The notes below the pieces were generated by a model. The model was not told the DNA's origin and ran no database searches. It saw only the letters and a list, made by a program, of their open reading frames with translations. Positions 26,636-34,636 of a DNA stretch of 64,000 nt are shown here, piece after piece; position 1 is the stretch's first letter, and every line of letters starts with the position of its first letter. The DNA comes from Planctomycetes bacterium syqfu (GTDB lineage: Bacteria; Planctomycetota; Phycisphaerae; Phycisphaerales; Phycisphaeraceae). A program made the position numbers and the translations under genes. Location of the stretch: NCBI GenBank assembly GCA_020974905.1, contig CP087563.1:1-64000 (forward strand), given 5' to 3'.

Positions 26636-27329
26636 GCAACTCACACTCACATCCATCGTCGATGAAGTGAACACCAATCGTTTGTGGGGTAAACCGCATT
26701 GCTGTGGTCGCCGTGTCAAACTCAGCAGCTTCATCACCAAACGCCAGGGTGTCCCGGGAAGCTATTGCAATCTCTTTGCACCAACGGATGAGGAATTGGC
26801 GGACGGCTATCGCTTTTTCACCGGCGAACGCATTTCCACCAACGCAGGCATGCGACACATTCTTGGCGAGGAAGCATTGCGTGCCTTGGTGATCATGGCC
26901 CCACGCACAAAGTCCGGCAAGGCTGCCATCGACCGTGCTGCGGAGGCCATGAGTCAGCGACTTTACGAAAGCGAAACCCAACACGGCGGAGGCCTGCGGG
27001 ATCGTGGACTTTACTGCTGTATGCGATGCTCGGTTGCCCTGTGGCGGGTGTACAGTGTCGGCGTGATTGACGATGCGCAGCAACGCTTAACCTGTGGTCT
27101 GAAAATTCTCAAAAGTAAACGCAACGATCAACACGATTGGCAGTCATTCCCGTTTTACTACACCCTCTCAGCACTGATCGACATGCAGCATGAGTTGGCA
27201 GACAAAGAACTGAAATTCGCCTTGCCCGCCATCGAGAAACGCTACAACCGTAGTGCGCAAAACAGTGATGATGTGTACATCCAGCGCCGTAAAAAAATCA
27301 TGGAACTGGCTATGCAACGCGTGGGGTGA
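26628..27329 (+). CDS. cysteine-rich protein of unknown function, third gene of operon
   Basis: 233 residues from the ATG at 26628, which overlaps the upstream stop (26633-26635); a start three codons earlier is possible. It has no signal peptide or membrane segment. Several paired Cys stand out: KPHCCGRRV, GLYCCMRCSVALWR, LTCGLK. HDWQSFPFYYTLSALIDM and evenly spaced helices suggest an all-alpha protein, perhaps metal- or cluster-binding. I do not recognise the family. Tight coupling to two papain-fold-like genes implies a shared task. Confidence 0.65.
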   Translation: MTEQLTLTSIVDEVNTNRLWGKPHCCGRRVKLSSFITKRQGVPGSYCNLFAPTDEELADGYRFFTGERISTNAGMRHILGEEALRALVIMAPRTKSGKAAIDRAAEAMSQRLYESETQHGGGLRDRGLYCCMRCSVALWRVYSVGVIDDAQQRLTCGLKILKSKRNDQHDWQSFPFYYTLSALIDMQHELADKELKFALPAIEKRYNRSAQNSDDVYIQRRKKIMELAMQRVG

Positions 27330-27680
27330 GTTGTGATACCAATCCTGCTAAAAACGCTTGCATTGCATTGATTTGAGTACCGGGTGTGAATCCGTTGCAG
27401 ATGCCTTGATGCGTCTTCTGACCTGTGGCGCATTGATATGCAATGCTCATCGCGACACGCGTTCTTGGTGGTTTATTGCAGCTGATTTTTCACCTACTGC
27501 AACAGCGAGCCGGCTCGTGTCGAGCCGGTCCGGGCTGACACGGCCCGGCTCACTAAGACATTGCAAGTAACATACATTTGAGCTGCAACGATCCACTGTG
27601 TGCATTTTCCACTCAAAAGTAGCGTCTGACGCGCTCATGTCTGCGTGCGTCTTCAATGAAAAACCCATTCAATAGCTGTG
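27330..27680. other. intergenic region between Cys-rich gene and IS element
   Basis: It contains a family B REP double hairpin (27507-27551) and nothing else convincing. No gene was found. Confidence 0.6.
27507..27551. repeat. REP-type double hairpin, family B copy 2
   Basis: CCGGCTCG-TGT-CGAGCCGG (27510-27528) is followed by CCGGG-N9-CCCGG (27530-27548), enclosed by GAGCC/GGCTC. The layout is identical to 12642-12692 and the downstream context CTMRCTAAG is also shared, but the first stem differs with compensatory changes. Confidence 0.8.
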
Positions 27681-27755
27681 TATGAAAACCCTGCTGCTCG
27701 GGGTATGTTTCGAGCATCGTTTGTTCGGAACTAGCCCATCACCAGGAGCAACAGG

Positions 27756-28810
27756 ATGAAGACTGATTCTACCATGTACGTCGGCCTTGACTATCACCAA
27801 TCGAGCATTCAACTGTGTGTGATGGATGCTGCGGGCAAGACGCTGCTCAATCGCAAGTGCGACAACGATCTGCTGGCGTTGACACGACATCTGCCTAAGG
27901 GCGTGAAGGTGCAGGCGACGATCGAAGCGATGCCCGGCAGCGCGGATCTGGCTGAAGCCCTTTGCAGGCAACCGGGCTGGTCGGTGCATCTGGCTCATGC
28001 TCAGCACGTGGCCCGGATGAAGCGGACACGCGAGAAGACCGACCGCAGTGATGCTTACGTGCTGGCGGATTTGACGCGCGTGGGTTACGTGCAAAAGGTG
28101 TGGCTGCCGCCCCAATCGGTGCGCGAGTTGCGACGGTTGGTCAGCCATCGATTGCAGTTGGTGGATCGTGCCAAGGCGTTGAAGCTGCGCGTGGGCAGTT
28201 TGCTGCGCGATCACCGGGTGAAGCTGGCAGGGACGAGATGGAGCAAGCCATGGCTTTTGGCGTTGGCTCAAACCGTTGCGTCGTTGCCTGCTGACAGTGC
28301 GTGGATCATCAGTGAGCAACTTGACGAACTGGCGCATCTGAGCATGCGGATCAAGGCGGCTGATGCGCGGCTCAAAGAAGTGACGGCCCAGGACACGTTA
28401 ACCGGACACCTGCTGGCTCAGGCGGGCGTGGGATTGATCACGGCCACGGCATTGCGTGCAGCAATCGGACGATTTGATCGGTTTAAAAACGGTAAGTCGC
28501 TTGCACGTTACTGCGGGCTCAGCCCACGCAACGCCTCGTCGGGCAGTCGTCAGAATCAAGGCGGTTTGGTGGATGATGCCAACAAGCGTCTTCGCAGTTT
28601 GCTCATCGAGTTGGCTTGGCGACTGATGCGGGCCTCCGGGGGTTCCGGGGGCGTTGGAAAGCGATGGCTTGTCGTTTGCGTGACCGTGGCAAAGCATCGT
28701 GTCTGATCGCTGCAGCGGTGGCCAATCGTTGGGTGCGTCAGTTGCATCACCAGTTGGTTGAGGTGATCGACGATGCCAACGTGACGAGGCAAGTGCCTGC
28801 AACGATGTGA
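27756..28810 (+). pseudogene. IS110-family transposase, frameshifted near C-terminus
   Basis: The DEDD domain begins STMYVGLDYHQSSIQLCVMD and continues through RSDAYVLADLTR. The C-terminal Tnp_20-type part has GLITATALRAAIGRF, the Ser region ARYCGLSPRNASSGSRQNQ and LRSLLIELAWRLMRAS. Here the frame breaks: as read it ends at 28706 with 316 residues, whereas the conserved tail RWKAMACRLRDRGKASCLIA continues in the -1 frame to 28810. Adding one G to the G-run at 28638-28642 restores about 352 residues. Either a homopolymer deletion (mutation or sequence error) or, less likely, programmed frameshifting explains it. An SD-like CAGGAG precedes the ATG. Confidence 0.85.
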
Positions 28811-29036
28811 CGAATTGGAAGTGACGGCAAGGATGTGAGAGGCCGTGTGCTGCCCCTTTGGATATCGATCATGAGCTCGACTCGCGGCTGGGCTTGATGC
28901 TCGCTAATAGCTGGGGCAGTGATCGAAATCTCGCAACCACCCACATGGGCTAGCCAATGCGATGCTCGAATAGAAGCTTGGGACGCGGCAGGCGGTCGAA
29001 CACAAAAATTGTCATCGGAAGAAAAAAACTTGACAG
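28811..29036 (+). ncRNA. candidate guide (seek/bridge) RNA region of the IS element
   Basis: This is the 3' non-coding part of the IS1111-like element, between the transposase tail and the right inverted repeat. IS1111-type elements encode a structured guide RNA here. Short complementary stretches are visible, but no model was fitted, so the RNA and its limits are inferred from position. Confidence 0.35.
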
Positions 29037-29144
29037 CAGCAGGCTTTTCATAGAAGCCGCGAGCTGACAGCGCACGCGTCACACGTCCACGCGACACTTG
29101 AGTGAAAAATGCAATAATGGGATTGGTATTAAAGCACTACTTTT

Positions 29145-32100
29145 TCATCGCTTGAGAAGTTGCTTGACCCACTGTGGATTAATCGGCTTGGGAACCACGT
29201 CATTGTTAGCCCGAGGCGCGATCGGTCGTGCGATGATCAATGTCCGTCCACTGAGTTTGGCCCATGCCCGACCTTGATTATCCTTGGCTAACACACGGTC
29301 ACTGTTTCCAACACGCAGACTCTGATAAACACCCTGGCTGTCTTCATGTCTGGCAGCATTGAAATGTCTGGCCAGCGAACTTCCCGCTTTGGCATCAGTT
29401 GGCCAGAGTCCGACGTAGATGATGTGTTTGCCTTGCTTAAGCCACTGGTCAATCTGCGGGCCGAATCGTTTGACCACTCGGGCATTCTGCAGGTTCACCA
29501 CAATCGGGTCGGCATCAGGTATCTCCAGGTTGGAACTCACCGCCCAATACTCATGCGTGCCCGGTTGGAGCATGATGGACTGAATGATGCTTGAGGACTC
29601 GGTTGCGTACATCGCAGTGTCACGCGTCAGTGGCTTGCCTGCAACACGGAAATACCAAGCATGGCCTTGCGGGTATGCCATGGCCAACGGAACCGGCTTG
29701 GGCCAATTGTTCTGGATCGGCGTGACGGTGTCGGTGATCCACTTCACCTGCTCGGGCAAGCCATCAAGATTGCTGTTACCCCACAGACGATTGGGCTCAA
29801 GTCGCCAACCGAAAAAGAAGAATCCCTTGGCACCAAACTGTGCGGTGGTCTGAACGAAATTTTCGACATACTCACGGTTAGGCCAACCTTTGACATCCTT
29901 GTTGCCAGCAGCAGCGGAGTATCCCATCTCCGTCCCGATGAGCCACATGGTCTGTGACGCCAGACGCGCTTCAGCAGCACCGGTTGAAAGTCCGGATGAG
30001 ACCACGCTGCCCCATGCCGGGTAGAGCTCCAGCCCAACCCCGTCAAACCCGCCGGGAGTCCGGTTAACGGTTTCGATATTCACCCACGGGCTCACCCGCT
30101 TGAACACCACGGGAACATTGACGATCTTCTTAATCGCCATCGCCAATCGATCCCGCTGCATCGCATAGCTGACGCGGACCGCGTGACAGTAATCATCCCA
30201 ACCTTCTCCAAGATCATCATGCGTCACTAAAACTTGATGGGTCACGGGATCAATCCACCATGCTCGTTTGTCGAAGGCTTGGTTCTCCAGGTCATGTAAC
30301 GGCAGCAGCCGCGAAGCCTGTTGCCAGTCGGTGAGATCATCGGTATTCAGAGACCAAGCATCCGCAAGTTTGTTGAGCGATCCATAACGGTCTTGAAGCC
30401 ACGTTGCATACCAGCTTTCAAAACCATCACTACGAACACGCACCGATTCGGACTCATTAAATAAGCCTTCTTCATTACCCGACGGATCAATGAACAATCG
30501 CAGGTTCGGCCCCCAGTTGATTTGCTTCAGCCACTGGTAATGTTCGACGAAATCATCCATCCTGTCCCAGAGATTGGTGAAGTGTTCACCACGTGTGACC
30601 TGTGCCAAGCCGTAGTACTCACCTTCTGCAAGTCCGTCGTGTTTGAGTTTGACGGTGGCAAGCTGACCGCTGGTAGCGTCCTCGGTTAAGTCCAGTTGAA
30701 TAAAGTCGGGTTTGTGTCCTGCATCCAGATTCATTTGCAGGTCGATGTGATGCACCTTGGGATTGGACACCGGGCCGACCAGTAGCAACGAATGGATATT
30801 TTGGCGAGGCAGGTTAATGGTGAGTTGTCCCTGTGAATCGACTTTGCCACTGATGAGGCCTTGCTTGGTGTTCGAGCGAATCGGGTAAACCGGCATGGGG
30901 ACACGGTGTCCCAATTGCCAACCATAGGGAAGTCCGCGTTGGTTAAAGTCATTGATGACGGCTTGTTTCTGCCAAAGGGGACCGTGCCCGAGATTCACAT
31001 ACAACGTTTGGAGTCCGGCTTTGAGACCATCGTCCAGTGACTTGTGGTGGGCTTCCCATTTTTTCTGACGAATGGATTCGTCCATGGTCGGGAAGGTGAG
31101 GACGGGCGAGCAGAACATGCCACCAACGGGGACCCAGGGCTTACCATCCCAGATGAGCATGTGATCATCGCGGACATACCAGCGGTGTTCAACGTCATTG
31201 TCTTCACGGTAGATGCCGTTGGACAGTGGTTTTTGAGATGGGGTTTGAGACTTGTTTTGCAGCGTGAGTGTGTGTTTGGACGGATTGGTTTGTGCGTGAA
31301 CAAAGACGCTGATTTTTCCATGAGTCAGTTGTTGCCAACGCGGTATTTGTGGCAGTGAGATTTGCAGTTGTGTTTGACCTGCGGTGACCGGGATGTCGGT
31401 CGCTGCGCGAAGCAGGTCCTGATCGTCATGCAGCCAAAGTCCCAGCATGGTTTGAGAATCAGCAACGCGATCCAGCGTGACATTGATCTGCGTTTGCTTG
31501 TCGTTGGACCACGCGATCTGTTTGATGTTCAGTGAGCGATTGTTCTGCGTGACAGGGGCAATGCCTTCGATGCGAACATGGGGCAAGGTGTCGGACTGGA
31601 TGTGCATGCCGAACTGTGACATGAATTGGAGTTGGTATTGTTCGGTCGGTAAATCAGCAGGCAGTGCCCATGTGACCGTTAACTGGTGCAGATCATCGGC
31701 GACGGGCTTGGCGGTGGCAGGCAGGAGTTCTTCACCTTTACGTGAGAGAACGCACTGCAACTGAGAGACGGGTTGTGAGACATGCATCTTGGCGGTGAGT
31801 TGCTGACCCGCGGTGATGGATGCTGTGTTGAACACTGCCTGCGAGACGTTGATGGTTTGCATGGGTTGGTTCATGTCGATAGCGAAAAAGCCGTTGACAT
31901 ACATTGCCATGTAATCATCCATCGCACGCCGTTTCGCGCTTTGCAGACGGAGTGTGATGGGTGTGTTTTTCGTCAGATCAAATTCACCAAGACACGTCCA
32001 TGACATGGCATTACTCGGTCCCCATTGCGGGGTTCCTTTTGAGGGTGCCGGGACGGGCATAAGATTCTGGCCGGTGATCTGAAACTGCATCGGTGATGTG

Positions 32101-32456
32101 AAGGCGACGCCTTGTCGTGTGGTTGCAACGAACAGGGCATAGCGAGATGTTTTGCTGGGAATCCAGTCATATTCAGCATAATACGGGACCGTTGGATCAG
32201 CCTTCATTTTCTGAAGGATGCCGCGATACTTGCCTTCATAACAGTCTGACATGGGGATGGTATGGAGATTGGTCCGTTGAGGCTGAATTTGCCAGACCGC
32301 TGCATCAAGCGTGATGGGGGGCGTAATGAGCACCGGCGGAAGTTTGGCGGTTTGACTGCCAGTTGTTGGTGATGCCCCAGCGTACGTGTGATTGGCTGTT
32401 GTGATGGCCAAAGTCAGCAGGATGAAACAACAAGTGATACGCGCGATCCAATGCAT
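29145..32456 (-). CDS. secreted GH42-like/clan GH-A glycosidase (cassette 2)
   Basis: 1103 residues from the ATG at 32456, preceded by AGGACA; an ATG 11 codons upstream lacks a ribosome site. The signal peptide (HWIARITCCFILLTLAITTA, then HTYA) indicates export. About 430 residues of beta-sandwich domains come first, then a TIM barrel beginning MLIWDGKPWVPVGGMFCSP. NLRLFIDPSGNEEGLFNESE may hold the acid/base and LASQTMWLIGTEMGYSAAAG the nucleophile, with FDGVGLELYPAWG between. The C-terminal part resembles the GATase-like and beta domains of GH42 beta-galactosidases. The substrate cannot be read off. It follows a pseudopilin and a GntR/LacI-type regulator on the same strand. Confidence 0.75.
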   Translation of the reverse strand: MHWIARITCCFILLTLAITTANHTYAGASPTTGSQTAKLPPVLITPPITLDAAVWQIQPQRTNLHTIPMSDCYEGKYRGILQKMKADPTVPYYAEYDWIPSKTSRYALFVATTRQGVAFTSPMQFQITGQNLMPVPAPSKGTPQWGPSNAMSWTCLGEFDLTKNTPITLRLQSAKRRAMDDYMAMYVNGFFAIDMNQPMQTINVSQAVFNTASITAGQQLTAKMHVSQPVSQLQCVLSRKGEELLPATAKPVADDLHQLTVTWALPADLPTEQYQLQFMSQFGMHIQSDTLPHVRIEGIAPVTQNNRSLNIKQIAWSNDKQTQINVTLDRVADSQTMLGLWLHDDQDLLRAATDIPVTAGQTQLQISLPQIPRWQQLTHGKISVFVHAQTNPSKHTLTLQNKSQTPSQKPLSNGIYREDNDVEHRWYVRDDHMLIWDGKPWVPVGGMFCSPVLTFPTMDESIRQKKWEAHHKSLDDGLKAGLQTLYVNLGHGPLWQKQAVINDFNQRGLPYGWQLGHRVPMPVYPIRSNTKQGLISGKVDSQGQLTINLPRQNIHSLLLVGPVSNPKVHHIDLQMNLDAGHKPDFIQLDLTEDATSGQLATVKLKHDGLAEGEYYGLAQVTRGEHFTNLWDRMDDFVEHYQWLKQINWGPNLRLFIDPSGNEEGLFNESESVRVRSDGFESWYATWLQDRYGSLNKLADAWSLNTDDLTDWQQASRLLPLHDLENQAFDKRAWWIDPVTHQVLVTHDDLGEGWDDYCHAVRVSYAMQRDRLAMAIKKIVNVPVVFKRVSPWVNIETVNRTPGGFDGVGLELYPAWGSVVSSGLSTGAAEARLASQTMWLIGTEMGYSAAAGNKDVKGWPNREYVENFVQTTAQFGAKGFFFFGWRLEPNRLWGNSNLDGLPEQVKWITDTVTPIQNNWPKPVPLAMAYPQGHAWYFRVAGKPLTRDTAMYATESSSIIQSIMLQPGTHEYWAVSSNLEIPDADPIVVNLQNARVVKRFGPQIDQWLKQGKHIIYVGLWPTDAKAGSSLARHFNAARHEDSQGVYQSLRVGNSDRVLAKDNQGRAWAKLSGRTLIIARPIAPRANNDVVPKPINPQWVKQLLKR

Positions 32457-32506
32457 GGATTGTCCTGTCTTCAAATCAATTGGAATCATGATGAAAGTTC
32501 GCGAAC

Positions 32507-33196
32507 TCAGCGGATATCCTGGGGGAGCCAGACATACTGTTCGCCCGGATTCGCGCCACCGGAAGATGTGGTCACATTGACAAACGCTGCATGCATATCG
32601 GTAAAGAGAATGTTGTTGCGGAAGCCGCCTTCGTCATGCCATGTTTTCTTGGATGCATAGCCCGGCCAGAAACTTGATCCAGCCATGTACATGGGAAGAT
32701 CGCCCAGGAGTATGGTTCGCGTGGGATAGTCCATTTCAGTGAGTCGGAAGTAACGGTTTGCACCATGGGCACTGGTGAAGGGCGAGGCTTTGCCCAGCCA
32801 GGTATTCCATGTGTAGCTGGTGCCCCAGTCTTTCCAGACTTTGCCACTGATGATCCCTGAGACACAGCCGGTGTTATCGCGTGGGCATTTGTAGATTGAA
32901 TCGTCTGTGATGTAGGGCACCAGGGCACGTGTGCTTCGCGCCGGAGCAGCGCCGACATAGGACCAGTCACCACCACCCCAGATGTATTGGTTGCCACTAT
33001 GCGGGAAGTGAAGCTCGTTGTCATTGAGATAGATGGTCCAGATGACACCGGTTTGCTTGATGTTGCTCAGACAGGCGATGCGTTGGGCTTCCATTCTGGC
33101 TTTGCTCAAAGCAGGTAACAGGATGGCGATCAGAATTGCGATGATGCTGATGACCACCAGCAGTTCGATGAGGGTGAATGCGTGACGTTTTGGCAT
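32507..33196 (-). CDS. type II pseudopilin-like protein (cassette 2)
   Basis: 229 residues from the ATG at 33196, which has GGAGAT about 7 nt upstream; the frame is open further but overlaps the regulator gene. [20 protein letters not shown] has Ala-Phe cleavage and Glu +5, then [14 protein letters not shown] as in the other two cassette pseudopilins. The C-terminus carries [15 protein letters not shown], where TDMHA stands in for the LDGHV motif of its paralogues. Cys pairs ([10 protein letters not shown]) may form a disulphide. It sits between the regulator and the glycosidase gene. Confidence 0.9.
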   Translation of the reverse strand: MPKRHAFTLIELLVVISIIAILIAILLPALSKARMEAQRIACLSNIKQTGVIWTIYLNDNELHFPHSGNQYIWGGGDWSYVGAAPARSTRALVPYITDDSIYKCPRDNTGCVSGIISGKVWKDWGTSYTWNTWLGKASPFTSAHGANRYFRLTEMDYPTRTILLGDLPMYMAGSSFWPGYASKKTWHDEGGFRNNILFTDMHAAFVNVTTSSGGANPGEQYVWLPQDIR

Positions 33197-33249
33197 GTGC
33201 GATCTCCTGTGTCTTTGTGCAAACCCTGGGGATGCGTTGAATGTGTTGA

Positions 33250-34404
33250 TCAAGCCTGATGGGTGCAGCCACATGATTGACGAATGAGTAAATCACAGTG
33301 CAATGCGATACACTCGGGCTTGAGCGGTTTGGCATGGTTTAAATGTTCAAAAAGCAGTCTTGCTGCCTGATCGCCGATGAGTCCGACGGGCTGGTTGACG
33401 GTGGTCAATGACAGGCCTGCCGCTTCAAAAAGTTGGGGCGAGAGATTGTCATAACCTGCCAAGGCAATGTCATCGGGGATACGTCGCCCGGCATTGCGCA
33501 TCGCCTGATACACCCCCAAGGCCATGTTGTCATGAAAACAGATGATGGCATCGCAGGGGAGTTTGCCGTCGTGTTGGTTAAGCCAATCTTCGACGACTTC
33601 ACGGGAGGTGATCTCAGTGGGGCGGACCTGGTCGACGGTCGCATGGAGGATGGGAGTCGGTTCGTAGCCTGCTTGTGTCATCGCGCGTTCAAAGCCCTGC
33701 ATACGTGTCTGTTCAGCGACACCTGCAACGTCCCCCCAACTGATGATGGCAATTCGGCTTCGCCCGTGCATGAGCATGTGACGTGTCAGTGAGTACATGC
33801 CCTCAACGTTGTCCGCGGTCACGGATGTCGTTTGGACGCCGGGGATATTACGGTCGACCAGAATCAACGGTGTGCCAGTGTTGACGATCTGGTTGAGTCG
33901 ATTGACGAAGCGTTCTTCACAGACATTATCTGCATCGGGATAGACGATCAGCCCGTCGAGTTGATGGTCTAGCAGTTGATCGAGCTTCTGACATTGCAGT
34001 TCGTGATTGCCATGATCGTGCGCCAGGACGATGCGATAGTCGTTTTCGGTTGCAACCTGTTCGATGGCTTCGACCATCTGCGCGATCATCGGATTGCGCA
34101 CCGTGGGCATGAGCAGACCGATGGTCTTGGTGCGTTTACGAATGCCTTCAAAATCCTGAACATGGCGGAGTAGAAACGTGCCACTGCCTTGTCGGGCTTC
34201 GAGGACACCTTGTTCGCAAAGCCGACTCACCGCGCGTCGGATGGTCGGGCGGGAGACGCCTAACCGCTGAGCGAGGGTGCGTTCGGGGACGAGTTTGTCG
34301 CCGACCTGCATGTTGCCGAGCACTTTGTGTAACGCCAATTGCACCTTGGCGTGAGCGGGTAACAGGGTGTCCATGGCTGTGGTTTGCGTGGTCATTTTGA
34401 ACAT
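33250..34404 (-). CDS. GntR-HTH/LacI-sensor hybrid regulator (AraR type, cassette 2)
   Basis: 384 residues. A GntR winged helix ([34 protein letters not shown], residues about 15-80) is fused to a LacI-type periplasmic-binding sensor ([61 protein letters not shown]). This is the architecture of the arabinose repressor AraR. It ends with CGCTHQA. A strong inverted repeat (34419-34444) lies 15 bp upstream of its start. It probably represses the downstream pseudopilin and glycosidase genes and perhaps the divergent beta-helix gene. The effector is unknown. Confidence 0.92.
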   Translation of the reverse strand: MFKMTTQTTAMDTLLPAHAKVQLALHKVLGNMQVGDKLVPERTLAQRLGVSRPTIRRAVSRLCEQGVLEARQGSGTFLLRHVQDFEGIRKRTKTIGLLMPTVRNPMIAQMVEAIEQVATENDYRIVLAHDHGNHELQCQKLDQLLDHQLDGLIVYPDADNVCEERFVNRLNQIVNTGTPLILVDRNIPGVQTTSVTADNVEGMYSLTRHMLMHGRSRIAIISWGDVAGVAEQTRMQGFERAMTQAGYEPTPILHATVDQVRPTEITSREVVEDWLNQHDGKLPCDAIICFHDNMALGVYQAMRNAGRRIPDDIALAGYDNLSPQLFEAAGLSLTTVNQPVGLIGDQAARLLFEHLNHAKPLKPECIALHCDLLIRQSCGCTHQA

Positions 34405-34418
34405 CTCAAGATAAATTA

Positions 34419-34444
34419 AATTGGTAATGTGATTCTTACCAATT
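34419..34444. promoter_or_regulatory. AraR-type operator palindrome
   Basis: AATTGGTAA-N8-TTACCAATT has perfect 9-bp arms. A third half-site, TGACCAATTTG, follows about 16 bp further on. It lies immediately upstream of the regulator gene in the intergenic region shared with the divergent beta-helix gene, which is how an autorepressor controlling both directions would be placed. Confidence 0.75.
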
Positions 34445-34636
34445 ATCCAATCGGGTCAAGTGACCAATTTGAAAAAAGTCTGACAGATTCAGTTTTGAAT
34501 GTTTAAATCCTTGTTCTACATTGCAATAAAACAGGGTTCATGCTGGCGGCATACTTGTCGATTTGTCATTTTCGTATCTGATGCCTATAGTTGACTTACA
34601 AGGGTGTAAATAATAATCCAGCTATTGCAAAGTGAG

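Larger units (their letters stand above)
27681..29052 (+). mobile_element. IS110-family (IS1111-like) insertion sequence
   Basis: The ends are marked by inverted repeats TATGAAAACCCTGCTG (27681-27696) and CAGCAGGCTTTTCATA (29037-29052), which match at 15 of 16 positions. The 1372-bp span, the single DEDD transposase gene and the presence of inverted repeats fit the IS1111 branch of IS110. The 3' non-coding part (28811-29036, about 226 bp) is far longer than the 5' one, as in IS1111 elements that carry their guide RNA downstream of the transposase. Exact outer ends and target duplication could not be fixed. Confidence 0.75.

Noticed and set aside
27669-28337. 222-codon open frame antisense to the IS110 transposase
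   Set aside because: Shadow of the transposase frame, with His/Gln/Leu-rich composition and no family match.
28747-29097. 116-codon minus-strand frame over the 3' end of the IS element
   Set aside because: It crosses the element's inverted repeat and most likely overlies the non-coding guide RNA region; no ribosome site or known domain.
27335-29130. Outer inverted repeat ATACCAATCC / GGATTGGTAT around the IS element
   Set aside because: Ten bases in two windows of a few hundred could match by chance. The 16-bp repeats at 27681 and 29037 fit IS ends better.
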